Assembly (NCBI RefSeq): GCF_004345645.1 | Contig: NZ_SLWS01000019.1 | Span: 98,006-162,005, forward strand | DNA length: 64,000 nucleotides | From: Actinocrispum wychmicini | GTDB lineage: Bacteria; Actinomycetota; Actinomycetes; Mycobacteriales; Pseudonocardiaceae | Reading direction: 5' to 3' | Part shown: positions 7,770-15,286 of the stretch, one piece after another | How the letters are laid out: each line of letters begins with the position of its first letter | Numbering within the stretch: the stretch's first letter is position 1 | The notes under the pieces: generated by a model | Databases searched by the model: none | What the model saw: only the letters and a program-made list of their open reading frames with translations | Told to the model about the DNA's origin: nothing | Position numbers and translations under genes: made by a program

Positions 7770-9244
7770 TGCGGTACGAGGACGTCCCGGCGAGCTTCAA
7801 CATCGCGTCCTACTTCGTCGACCGCAATGACCCCGGCCGGACCGCGCTGATCACCGGCGACGGCCCGGTGACGTACGGCGACCTGGCCACCCGCGTCAAC
7901 CAGGCGGGCAACGCGTTGCTGGAACTCGGTGTGCGGCAAGGCGACCGGGTGCTCATCGCGATGAGTGACGGCCTGGACTTCGTGGTCGCCTGGTACGCGG
8001 CGCAGAAGATCGGCGCGGTGACCGCCGAGGTGTACACGTTCCTGCCGGTCAAGGACTACCGGTACTTCGTGGAGTACGTGTCGCCCAAGGTGGTGCTCGC
8101 CGACCGGACGACCGCGGCCAAGCTCATCGAGGCCGGCGCGCCGAACCTGATCGTGGGCCTGGACACCGACCGGCAGCCGAGCGCACTCGCCGCGGCGCCG
8201 ACCTCCCGCGACGACGTGGCCATCTGGAAGTTCACCACCGGCAGCACCGGCGCGCCCAAGGCGTGTGTCCTGGCCGCCCGCAGTCCGCTGCTGAGCTTCG
8301 ACTGGTACGCGCGCGGCGTCCTGGACATCCGGCCGGACGACGTCGTCCTGCCCGTGCCCAAACTGTTCTTCGGCTACGCCAGGGACATGACCGCGTTGTT
8401 CCCGTTCGGGGTCGGCGGCGCCGGGATCGTGTTCCCGGAACGCACCACAGCGGACCGGATCTTCGAGCTGATCGCCGAGCACCGGCCGACGATCCTGGTG
8501 AACGTGCCCACCATGATGGGCGCGATGGTGTCCCACCCGGACGCGGCCAGGCAGGACCTGAGCTCGCTGCGCCTGTGCACGTCGGCCGGTGAGGCGCTGC
8601 CCGCCGAGCTGCACCGGCGGTGGATGGACACGTTCGGGGTGGAGGTCCTCGACGGCATCGGGTCGTCCGAGGCGTACCACATCTACCTGTCGAACCGGCC
8701 GGGTGACGCCCGGCGCGGCAGCCTCGGCCAGGTCGTCCCCGGATACCGGGCGCAGGTCGTGGACCTCGACGGCCGGCCGGTGCCCGACGGCGAGGTCGGC
8801 CGGCTGGAGATCACGGGCGAGACGGTCGCGCTGGAGTACTTCCAGGCGCCGGAGAAGACCGCGGCGACGTTCCCTCGGCCGCACACCGTCCGGTCGGGCG
8901 ACCTCGTCACCCGTGACCAGGACGGCTTCTTCTACTACCAGGGCCGCGCCGACGACCTGCTGAAAGTCGGCGGCGTGTGGGTGGCGCCGGCGGAGATCGA
9001 GAACTGCCTGATGGCGCATCCGGCCGTGACGGAGTGCGCGGTGGTCGGCTACCAGGAGAACGGGCTCGTCAAACCGCGGGCTTTCGTGGTGTCTTCCGAC
9101 GTCACAGCCGCGGAACTGCAGGATTTCGTCAAGAAGCGGCTGTCACCGCACAAATATCCCCGGGACGTCCAGTTCGTCCCCGAGCTGCCGAAGACCGCGT
9201 CCGGCAAGCTGGACCGCAGAGCGCTACGAGGAGACTCACCTTGA
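7769..9244 (+). CDS. Aryl-CoA ligase of the benzoate/2-aminobenzoate-CoA ligase family
   Basis: An ANL-superfamily ligase of 491 residues that should adenylate an aromatic acid and transfer it to CoA. The P-loop-like A3 motif is FTTGSTGAPKACV (about residue 155), A5 is GIGSSEAYHIY, A7 is RSGDLVTRD, and the C-terminal catalytic lysine lies in PKTASGKLDR. The benzoate-CoA ligase subtype is suggested by 'PKLFFGYARDM' and by N-terminal 'FNIASYFVDRN'. Next to tryptophan dioxygenase and kynureninase, anthranilate is the natural substrate guess. The start is ATG 7769, overlapping the previous stop by one base. Confidence 0.85.
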   Translation: MRYEDVPASFNIASYFVDRNDPGRTALITGDGPVTYGDLATRVNQAGNALLELGVRQGDRVLIAMSDGLDFVVAWYAAQKIGAVTAEVYTFLPVKDYRYFVEYVSPKVVLADRTTAAKLIEAGAPNLIVGLDTDRQPSALAAAPTSRDDVAIWKFTTGSTGAPKACVLAARSPLLSFDWYARGVLDIRPDDVVLPVPKLFFGYARDMTALFPFGVGGAGIVFPERTTADRIFELIAEHRPTILVNVPTMMGAMVSHPDAARQDLSSLRLCTSAGEALPAELHRRWMDTFGVEVLDGIGSSEAYHIYLSNRPGDARRGSLGQVVPGYRAQVVDLDGRPVPDGEVGRLEITGETVALEYFQAPEKTAATFPRPHTVRSGDLVTRDQDGFFYYQGRADDLLKVGGVWVAPAEIENCLMAHPAVTECAVVGYQENGLVKPRAFVVSSDVTAAELQDFVKKRLSPHKYPRDVQFVPELPKTASGKLDRRALRGDSP

Positions 9245-10059
9245 CTTTCCGGGCATCGGCCGCGTTCACCGAGAAGTGGGACCACTTCGACTTCGAGGTC
9301 GCCGACGGCGTCGCCACCGTGACCCTGAACCGGCCGGAGAAGCTCAACGCGTTGACGTTCGATTCGTACGCCGACCTGCGGGACCTGCTGGCCGAGCTGC
9401 CGCACCGGGGCGACGCCCGCGTCCTGGTCATCAGCGGGCAGGGCCGCGGCTTCTGCTCCGGCGGCGACGTCGAGGAGATCATCGGCGAGCTGCGCAAGAT
9501 GGCCCCGGCGCAGCTGCTGGAGTTCACCCGGATGACCGGCGCGGTGGTGAAGGCGCTCCGCGAGTGCCCGCTGCCGGTGATCGCCGCGGTGAACGGGATC
9601 GCCGCCGGCGCCGGCTCGGTGATCGCCCTGGCCAGCGACTTCCGGCTGCTCGCCCGGAACGCGGCGTTCGCGTTCCTGTTCACCAAGGTCGGGCTGGCCG
9701 GCGCGGACATGGGCTCGGCGTACCTGCTGCCCCGGCTGGTCGGCCTCGGCCGGGCCACCGAGCTGCTGATCCTCGGCGACAAGGTGGACTCGGCCACCGC
9801 CGAACGCATCGGCCTGGCCACCCGGGTCGTGGACGACCTGGCAGGCGAGGCGGCCGCGCTGGCCCGTCGCCTGGCCGACGGCCCCGCGCTGGCGTACTCC
9901 ACGACCAAGGTCCTGCTCACCCGGGAACTGGACATGGACCTGGGCTCGGCCATCGAACTGGAGGCGATCACGCAGGCGTTGCTGATGAAGAGCGACGACC
10001 ACGCCGAGTTCTACGCGGCCTGGGCGGCCGGCCGCGCCCCCCTCTGGACCGGGCGCTGA
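9241..10059 (+). CDS. Enoyl-CoA hydratase/isomerase family protein
   Basis: A 272-residue crotonase-fold protein. It shows NRPEKLNAL near residue 30, an oxyanion-hole region 'GQGRGFCSGGDVEEI', then 'NGIAAGAGSVIALASDFRL' and 'FLFTKVGLAGADMGSAYLLP', where the usual catalytic acid positions lie. The TTG start (9241) is supported by AGGAGA 6 nt upstream and overlaps the ligase stop (TTGA). As last gene of the aryl-CoA operon it probably acts on a ring-modified CoA thioester. No anthraniloyl-CoA monooxygenase or reductase follows; a palindromic element begins 22 bp after the stop. Confidence 0.85.
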   Translation: MTFRASAAFTEKWDHFDFEVADGVATVTLNRPEKLNALTFDSYADLRDLLAELPHRGDARVLVISGQGRGFCSGGDVEEIIGELRKMAPAQLLEFTRMTGAVVKALRECPLPVIAAVNGIAAGAGSVIALASDFRLLARNAAFAFLFTKVGLAGADMGSAYLLPRLVGLGRATELLILGDKVDSATAERIGLATRVVDDLAGEAAALARRLADGPALAYSTTKVLLTRELDMDLGSAIELEAITQALLMKSDDHAEFYAAWAAGRAPLWTGR

Positions 10060-10081
10060 CTCTGCCGATCCCGCCCCACTA

Positions 10082-10261
10082 GTGGTTGCGACCGGAGGTT
10101 CGTTGGGGGTATTCGGCGGATCCAGGTTTCCAGCCGAGGTTGATCAGCACAGCCGTGCCGGACGAAGGGGCTTGTACCGGGTTGTACCAGTGCCTTTGGC
10201 CGGTGCGGCCAGCGGGAAGCTGGGCCGTCGAGACCCCCGACGAACTTCCGGTCGTGACCAC
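10082..10261 (+). repeat. Family A palindromic element, copy 2 (180 bp, flanked by TA)
   Basis: Arms 10082-10110 and 10233-10261 are 29 nt long with 25 Watson-Crick pairs. All four remaining positions would be G-U pairs in a plus-strand RNA. Termini are GTGG...CCAC with TA at 10080-10081 and 10262-10263. The core contains the same two conserved blocks as copy 1 (ATTCGGCGGATCCAGG; AGCGGGAAGCTGGGCCGTCG), but the arm sequence differs substantially while remaining self-complementary. It lies between the aryl-CoA operon and the proteasome gene, covering most of the promoter region of the latter. Confidence 0.8.
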
Positions 10262-10306
10262 TAAGCTGGTGTGGACGGTGCTTTCGGCGAGCGGAAAGAG
10301 CGAGGG

Positions 10307-11095
10307 ATGACTGCGGAGCCCACATTCTCCATGGACGTGACCAACTCCTCGTTCTTCAGCCACCTGCAGGCGCACGCCCCCGAGCTGCTGCCCTGGAACA
10401 GGCGTATCGAGCACCCCCTGGACAACGTCCCACACGGCACGACCGTGCTCGCCGTGGCGCACGCGGACGGCGTGCTGTTGGCCGGCGACCGGCGGGCCAC
10501 CGCGGGCAACCTGATCGCCCAGCGGGACCTGGACAAGGTCTACCCGGCGGACGACCACTCCGGGATCGCCTTCGCCGGGACCGTCGGCCTGGCGGTCGAG
10601 ATGGTGAAGCTGTTCCAGGTCGAACTGGAGCAGTACGACCGGATCGAAGGTGTTCAACTGTCCATCGAGGGCAAGGTGAACAGGCTCGGCGCCATGATCC
10701 GCGCCAACCTGGCCGCGGCCGAGCAGGGCATGGCCGTGATCCCGCTGTTCGCCGGCTGGGACCAGCGGCGGAACACCGGCCGGATCTTCAGCACGGACAT
10801 CACCGGCCACGTCACCGAGGACAAGGACTACGAATCGGTCGGCTCGGGCTCCTACTTCGCCAAAGGCGCGTTGAAGAAGCTCTGGCGTCCCGGCCTGACC
10901 GAGGCCGGAGCCGCCCGGATCTGCGTGGAAGCCCTGTACGACGCGGCCGACGACGACAGCGCCACCGGCGGCCCGGACCTGGTCCGCCGCCTCTTCCCGC
11001 TGCTGGCCACGGTGACCGCCGACGGCTACCGCCAGTTCACCAACGAGGAATCAGGCGCGATCGCCGAAGCGGTCATCGCCGACCGGTCCCGCTGA
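10307..11095 (+). CDS. prcB: Proteasome beta subunit (orphan PrcB)
   Basis: A 262-residue N-terminal-nucleophile hydrolase. After a propeptide of about 44 residues ending in NVPHG, the mature chain begins TTVLAVAHADG. Counting from that Thr as residue 1, Asp17 (GDRR) and Lys33 (LDKV) fall exactly at the catalytic positions, so the subunit looks active. Beta subunits normally sit beside prcA, pup and dop; none is nearby, and the gene lies between a mobile-looking element and cobalamin genes. ATG 10307 follows a GAGCGAGGG stretch. Its 3' end overlaps convergent cbiG by 45 bp. Confidence 0.88.
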   Translation: MTAEPTFSMDVTNSSFFSHLQAHAPELLPWNRRIEHPLDNVPHGTTVLAVAHADGVLLAGDRRATAGNLIAQRDLDKVYPADDHSGIAFAGTVGLAVEMVKLFQVELEQYDRIEGVQLSIEGKVNRLGAMIRANLAAAEQGMAVIPLFAGWDQRRNTGRIFSTDITGHVTEDKDYESVGSGSYFAKGALKKLWRPGLTEAGAARICVEALYDAADDDSATGGPDLVRRLFPLLATVTADGYRQFTNEESGAIAEAVIADRSR

Positions 11096-12085
11096 GGGCA
11101 GGATTCGGGCGGCGGCCACGGTCACGTTGCCGATGCTGGTTTTCGGGGCGGCCAGTTCGGCCCGGCCGCCCAGTTCCCGGGCGGTCAGCAGCGCGGCGGC
11201 CTCGGCGACGCTCGGCGTCCCGACCTCTTCCGCCACCGTCACCGACGGGTTCGGCACCGCCACGGCAGCCAGTTCCGCCGCGGTCCGAAGGGCGAGCGGG
11301 GGTACGCAGCCGTCTCGTTCGCTGTGCCAGAAGGACCAGTCCTCCAACGCCGACTGGATGCCCTGCTCGCCGGCCTTCGCGTCCACGGTGGCGAACGACC
11401 GGACCGCACGCGGATCCAGGGAGTGCTCGGATTCCAGCAGTCCCAACGCTTCGGTGACCGCTGACGCCGGCACACCGCGGCTGGCGCCGACTCCGACGAC
11501 CAGTGTTCGCGGGATGAGTCGCAGCACGTTCCCGCGCGGGCGCACAGTGGGCACCCTGTCGTCGATCACGACCGTCCACTCGGTCTCGTAGTTGTCCGGC
11601 TGGAGGTTTCCGGGCAGGTCGGGCAAGGGCAGGCCCAACGGGTTCAGCAGGCGCACCGGGTCGCCGCTGACCACGGCCGCTCCGCACGCCGTGAGGTCGC
11701 CGTCGACCGCGGCCTCAAGGGCCTCCACCAGTTCGTCCACAGGGGACGCTCCGATGAAGTCCGAAGTGGACACCGCGACGCAGTCCGGCAGCACGTCGGC
11801 GATCTGGTACGCGACCGGGTTCCCCGCGGCCGTCAAGGCCACCGCGTACCCGTCGTGCACGCACACCACACCGGGGTCGGTGTACCGGCCTTCGATCAGG
11901 GGCGCGACCAACCGGATCGCCGCCCCCGCTCCCATGAAGAACACCGCGGTGCCCAGCTCCGGCCACATCCGGACCAGCGTGGGCCGCAGTGGCCGGCCCA
12001 CCACCACGGCGTCGGTGCCCAGCCCGACGGCGACCTCGCCCGCGACCCGTTCGGCCGCGGCCGTCGCCGCGAACAGCCCGATCAC
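11051..12085 (-). CDS. cbiG: Cobalt-precorrin-5A hydrolase
   Basis: CbiG opens the delta-lactone ring of cobalt-precorrin-5A (or the aerobic equivalent) in corrin ring contraction. The protein has three parts: an N-terminal domain with 'TAVFFMGAGAAIRLVAPLI', a middle domain, and a C-terminal domain with LVVGVGASRGVPA and ...KAGEQGI. The GTG at 12085 gives a 4-bp GTGA overlap with the cobL stop and 344 residues; an in-frame GTG 12 bp earlier is possible. Last gene of the riboswitch-controlled operon. Confidence 0.88.
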   Translation of the reverse strand: MIGLFAATAAAERVAGEVAVGLGTDAVVVGRPLRPTLVRMWPELGTAVFFMGAGAAIRLVAPLIEGRYTDPGVVCVHDGYAVALTAAGNPVAYQIADVLPDCVAVSTSDFIGASPVDELVEALEAAVDGDLTACGAAVVSGDPVRLLNPLGLPLPDLPGNLQPDNYETEWTVVIDDRVPTVRPRGNVLRLIPRTLVVGVGASRGVPASAVTEALGLLESEHSLDPRAVRSFATVDAKAGEQGIQSALEDWSFWHSERDGCVPPLALRTAAELAAVAVPNPSVTVAEEVGTPSVAEAAALLTARELGGRAELAAPKTSIGNVTVAAARILPSAGPVGDDRFGDRA

Positions 12086-13230
12086 CGCTCGCCCCACACC
12101 ACGGTCACCGGATCCACCGCCGCCAACCGGGTACCGCCGTCCGGCAGTTCCGCCAGCCGCGCCGCCGACAACTGGCAGCCCGACACCGTGTAGCCCGCCG
12201 ACGCGAGCGCCGACCGGGTCGCGGCGACCCGGTCGATGGACGGCAGGGCGACCACGATTCGCGAGGCTTCGACCGACACACAGGCCCTGAGGACGGCTTC
12301 ACCGCCGCCACCGACGAACACCGCGTCGGGTTTCGGCAAGGTGCTGATCGCGGCCAGCAACTCGGCTTCCACCACCCGAACGTCCACATTGTACTGACTG
12401 GCGTTGGCCATGATCCGCAAGCACTGCATGGGATCCCGTTCCACCGCGAGCACCGCCGACCCCAGCCGCGCGCACTCGACCGCGACCGCGCCCGACCCAG
12501 CGCCGACATCCCACACCAGGGTGCCCGGTCCGGGTGCCAGCCGAGGCAACGCGAGCGCCCGAACCTCGGCGGTCGTCACCAGGCCGTCGCGATGCGAGAA
12601 GTCGTCCTCGCTGAACGCCCAGCCGCCGGACAGTGGTCGCGCACCGGCGATCCACCCGCTCGACGGAACCACGTCCGCCTCCGCCAGGCACAGCACCAGG
12701 GTCGGTTCGGGCCACTTCCGGCCGGCCGCCGCCACAGTGTCCATAGTGGACGCGCCGTCGTCGGTCAGCACCACGAGCGACCGGCGCCATCCGCCGAGCC
12801 CCACCGCCAGTTCGGCCGGGTTGACCCCGAGCACCGCGACGGCGGACTGGGCCCGGCACACGTTCAGCGCCCGTTTGAGATCCGTGCCGTCCACCACCGT
12901 GACGTCGTCCGACGGCCGCCCGATCGCCGCGACCAGCCGCTGCAACGCGGACACCGCGGGCAGGACGGTCAACCGGACACCTTTCTCCCGCAAGGTCCGA
13001 ACCACCCCGAAGAACCCGGGGTCGCCGTCCGCCAACACCACGGCACGCGTCGCCGCCTGCAGGTCTGCCGCTGCCACACCGTCCACATCGAGCGTGCGCA
13101 CACCGTCGGGAGCGTGGTCAGCGAGGTGCCGTTGGGCTCCTACGACCAGGTCCGCTGCATTCACGGTGTCGGCACCGCCAGGTGGGAGGGTCTTGCCGTC
13201 GACCCCGATCACAGTCACGGTCACAGCCAT
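12082..13230 (-). CDS. cobL: Precorrin-6Y C5,15-methyltransferase (decarboxylating), CbiE-CbiT fusion
   Basis: A bifunctional corrin enzyme of 382 residues. The N-terminal CbiE-type tetrapyrrole methylase part (about 1-190) has VIGVDG near the start and VVLADGDPGFFGV. The C-terminal CbiT-type Rossmann methyltransferase (about 200-382) has LVWDVGAGSGAVAVE for SAM binding. It methylates C5 and C15 and decarboxylates the acetate side chain. It lies 10 bp after cobB and overlaps cbiG. Confidence 0.92.
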   Translation of the reverse strand: MAVTVTVIGVDGKTLPPGGADTVNAADLVVGAQRHLADHAPDGVRTLDVDGVAAADLQAATRAVVLADGDPGFFGVVRTLREKGVRLTVLPAVSALQRLVAAIGRPSDDVTVVDGTDLKRALNVCRAQSAVAVLGVNPAELAVGLGGWRRSLVVLTDDGASTMDTVAAAGRKWPEPTLVLCLAEADVVPSSGWIAGARPLSGGWAFSEDDFSHRDGLVTTAEVRALALPRLAPGPGTLVWDVGAGSGAVAVECARLGSAVLAVERDPMQCLRIMANASQYNVDVRVVEAELLAAISTLPKPDAVFVGGGGEAVLRACVSVEASRIVVALPSIDRVAATRSALASAGYTVSGCQLSAARLAELPDGGTRLAAVDPVTVVWGER

Positions 13231-13240
13231 ACCCTGCCAC

Positions 13241-14668
13241 TCATGTGCACGCGCGCACGAACCGGGCTATCGCCCCGGGGTTGCCGGCGGGATGAGTGTG
13301 CAGGTAGGAGGCGTGTATGCGACCGCATACAAAGCCCTCCCGGACGACAACACCCTCGCGGTCACGCCACACCCACGCGGCCTGGTCCGCGCGCGGCGGG
13401 CGCACGACCGTCCGGTGGAACTCGTGGCCGGTCCACCGCGTGCCCTCAGCGCACAGCACCGACGTGCCGGGGGCGACCGCGTCCCGATAACCCAGGGACA
13501 GGCTGGGCGTCATCTCGGCCGTGGCGTCGAGCACCCCACACATCGGGTGCCCGTCCAGGCTCTTGACCAGGAACAACAGCCCGCCGCACTCGGCGTGCAC
13601 GGGCCCGTCGAACGCCTTGAGCGCCTGCCGCAGCGAACTGTTCGCGGACAGTGCCTCCGCGTGTTGCTCGGGAAACCCGCCGGGCAACACAACCCCACGC
13701 GTGCCCGCGGGCAGCTCAGGATCCCGCAACGGGTCGAAGACAGCCACGTCGGCGCCGGCCGCGCGCAGGATCTCGACATGCTCGGCGTAACCGAACGTGA
13801 AAGCGGCCCCACCAGCGACCGCGACGACCGGACGTGACCCGCCACGATCCACCGCGACGGCCGTGCCTGACCTGCCGCCCTCCAGCGCGACAGCCGTACT
13901 TGACCCGCCCACCTCGATCGTCGGCCGTCCTTCGCCGGCAGCGACCTCGGGGCGCCACGGCTCGGTGTCCAGCGGCGCCGCCGTGGCGGCCACCTTGACC
14001 ACCGCGTCCAGGTCGACGCCGCCGGCCACGAGCCGGGCCATGATGTCGATCACCCGGACCGCCTCCGGGCCGTGCTCGGCCGCCGTGACCAGGCCGAGGT
14101 GCCGGGACGGCACCGCCATCGCGTCCTCCCGGCGCAACGCGCCCAGCAGCGGCAGCCCCACCTCGGCACACGCGCCGGCCAGGATCTCCGCGTGGTACGT
14201 CGACCCGACCCGGTTGGCGATCACGCCGGCCAACGTCACGTCCGGGTCGAACGCGCGGAAGCCGTGCACGAGCGCGGCCATGCTCCGGGCCTGCCCCCAC
14301 GCGTCCACGACGAGCAGCACCGGGGCGCGCAGCAGCTTGGCCAGGTGCGCGGTCGAGCCGAAGTCCGCGGTGGGGTGCCGGCCGTCGAACATCCCCATCA
14401 CGCCCTCGATGACCGCGATGTCCGTGCCCAGCGCGCCGTGTGCGAACAGCGGCGCCACCAGTGACTCGCCGACCAGGACCGGGTCCAGGTTGCGGCCCGG
14501 CCGGCCGGCGGCCAGCGTGTGGTAGCCCGGGTCGATGTAGTCCGGCCCGACTTTGAACGGCGCCACTTTCGTGCCACGCCGTCTCAACGCGGCCATCAGC
14601 CCGGTGGCCACCGTGGTCTTGCCTGTGCCGGACGCCGGGGCGGCGATGACGACCCGGGGGATCACCAT
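13241..14668 (-). CDS. cobB: Cobyrinic acid a,c-diamide synthase
   Basis: A 475-residue enzyme that amidates the a and c side chains of cobyrinic acid using glutamine and ATP. N-terminal Walker A is APASGTGKTTV. The C-terminal class I glutaminase part shows LPGGFPEQHAE and the nucleophile motif HAECGGLL. Between them (about residues 230-265) is an unusual linker with three short GG-S/G-TAVA-like repeats not typical of the family. ATG 14668 overlaps the cobO stop by 7 bp, so coupling is tight. Confidence 0.92.
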   Translation of the reverse strand: MVIPRVVIAAPASGTGKTTVATGLMAALRRRGTKVAPFKVGPDYIDPGYHTLAAGRPGRNLDPVLVGESLVAPLFAHGALGTDIAVIEGVMGMFDGRHPTADFGSTAHLAKLLRAPVLLVVDAWGQARSMAALVHGFRAFDPDVTLAGVIANRVGSTYHAEILAGACAEVGLPLLGALRREDAMAVPSRHLGLVTAAEHGPEAVRVIDIMARLVAGGVDLDAVVKVAATAAPLDTEPWRPEVAAGEGRPTIEVGGSSTAVALEGGRSGTAVAVDRGGSRPVVAVAGGAAFTFGYAEHVEILRAAGADVAVFDPLRDPELPAGTRGVVLPGGFPEQHAEALSANSSLRQALKAFDGPVHAECGGLLFLVKSLDGHPMCGVLDATAEMTPSLSLGYRDAVAPGTSVLCAEGTRWTGHEFHRTVVRPPRADQAAWVWRDREGVVVREGFVCGRIHASYLHTHPAGNPGAIARFVRACT

Positions 14669-15276
14669 TCGATGCCCCGCTGGCCCTTCTGGCCGGCGTC
14701 CATCGGGTGCTTCACCTTGGTCATGGTGACGACCAGGTCGGCCGCGTCCACCAACGCCTGCGGCGCGTTCCGGCCGGTGATCACGACATGCTGGTTGCCG
14801 GGCCGGTCGGCCAGGGTGGACACCACCTCGGCCACGTCGATCCAGCCCCAGTGCAGCGGGTACGTGAACTCGTCCAGCACGTACAGCCGGTGCTGCTCGG
14901 CGGCCAGCCGGCGGGCTATCTCGCGCCAGCCCTCCAGCGCGGCGGCGGCATGATCTTCAGTTGTGCCCTGCTTGCGGGACCAGGACCAGCCTTCGCCCAT
15001 CTTGTGCCACTCCACCGGCGCACCCTCCCCTGTGTCCTGGTGCAGCCGGTCAAGGGCGCGGAAGGCGTTCTCCTCACCTACTTTCCACTTCGCGGACTTG
15101 ACGAACTGGAAAACGCCGATCGGCCAGCCTTGGTTCCACGCCCGCAGGGCCAATCCGAACGCGGCGGTGGATTTCCCCTTCATCTCGCCGGTGTGCAGCA
15201 TCAGCAGCGGCCGGGTCCGGCGTTGCCGGGTGGTCAGGCCGTCCTCCGGGGTGACGGCCGGTTTTCCTTGGGGCAC
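14662..15276 (-). CDS. cobO: Cob(I)yrinic acid a,c-diamide adenosyltransferase
   Basis: A CobA/CobO-type corrinoid adenosyltransferase of 204 residues that adds the 5'-deoxyadenosyl ligand. P-loop TGEMKGKSTAAFG lies near residue 40, followed by 'GVFQFVKSAKWKVGEENAF' and LYVLDEFTYPL. The GTG start (15276) has a GAGGAGA site and lies 10 bp after the chelatase stop. The frame is open further upstream but only as a shadow of the chelatase gene. Confidence 0.9.
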   Translation of the reverse strand: MPQGKPAVTPEDGLTTRQRRTRPLLMLHTGEMKGKSTAAFGLALRAWNQGWPIGVFQFVKSAKWKVGEENAFRALDRLHQDTGEGAPVEWHKMGEGWSWSRKQGTTEDHAAAALEGWREIARRLAAEQHRLYVLDEFTYPLHWGWIDVAEVVSTLADRPGNQHVVITGRNAPQALVDAADLVVTMTKVKHPMDAGQKGQRGIEW

Positions 15277-15286
15277 TTGACTCTCC

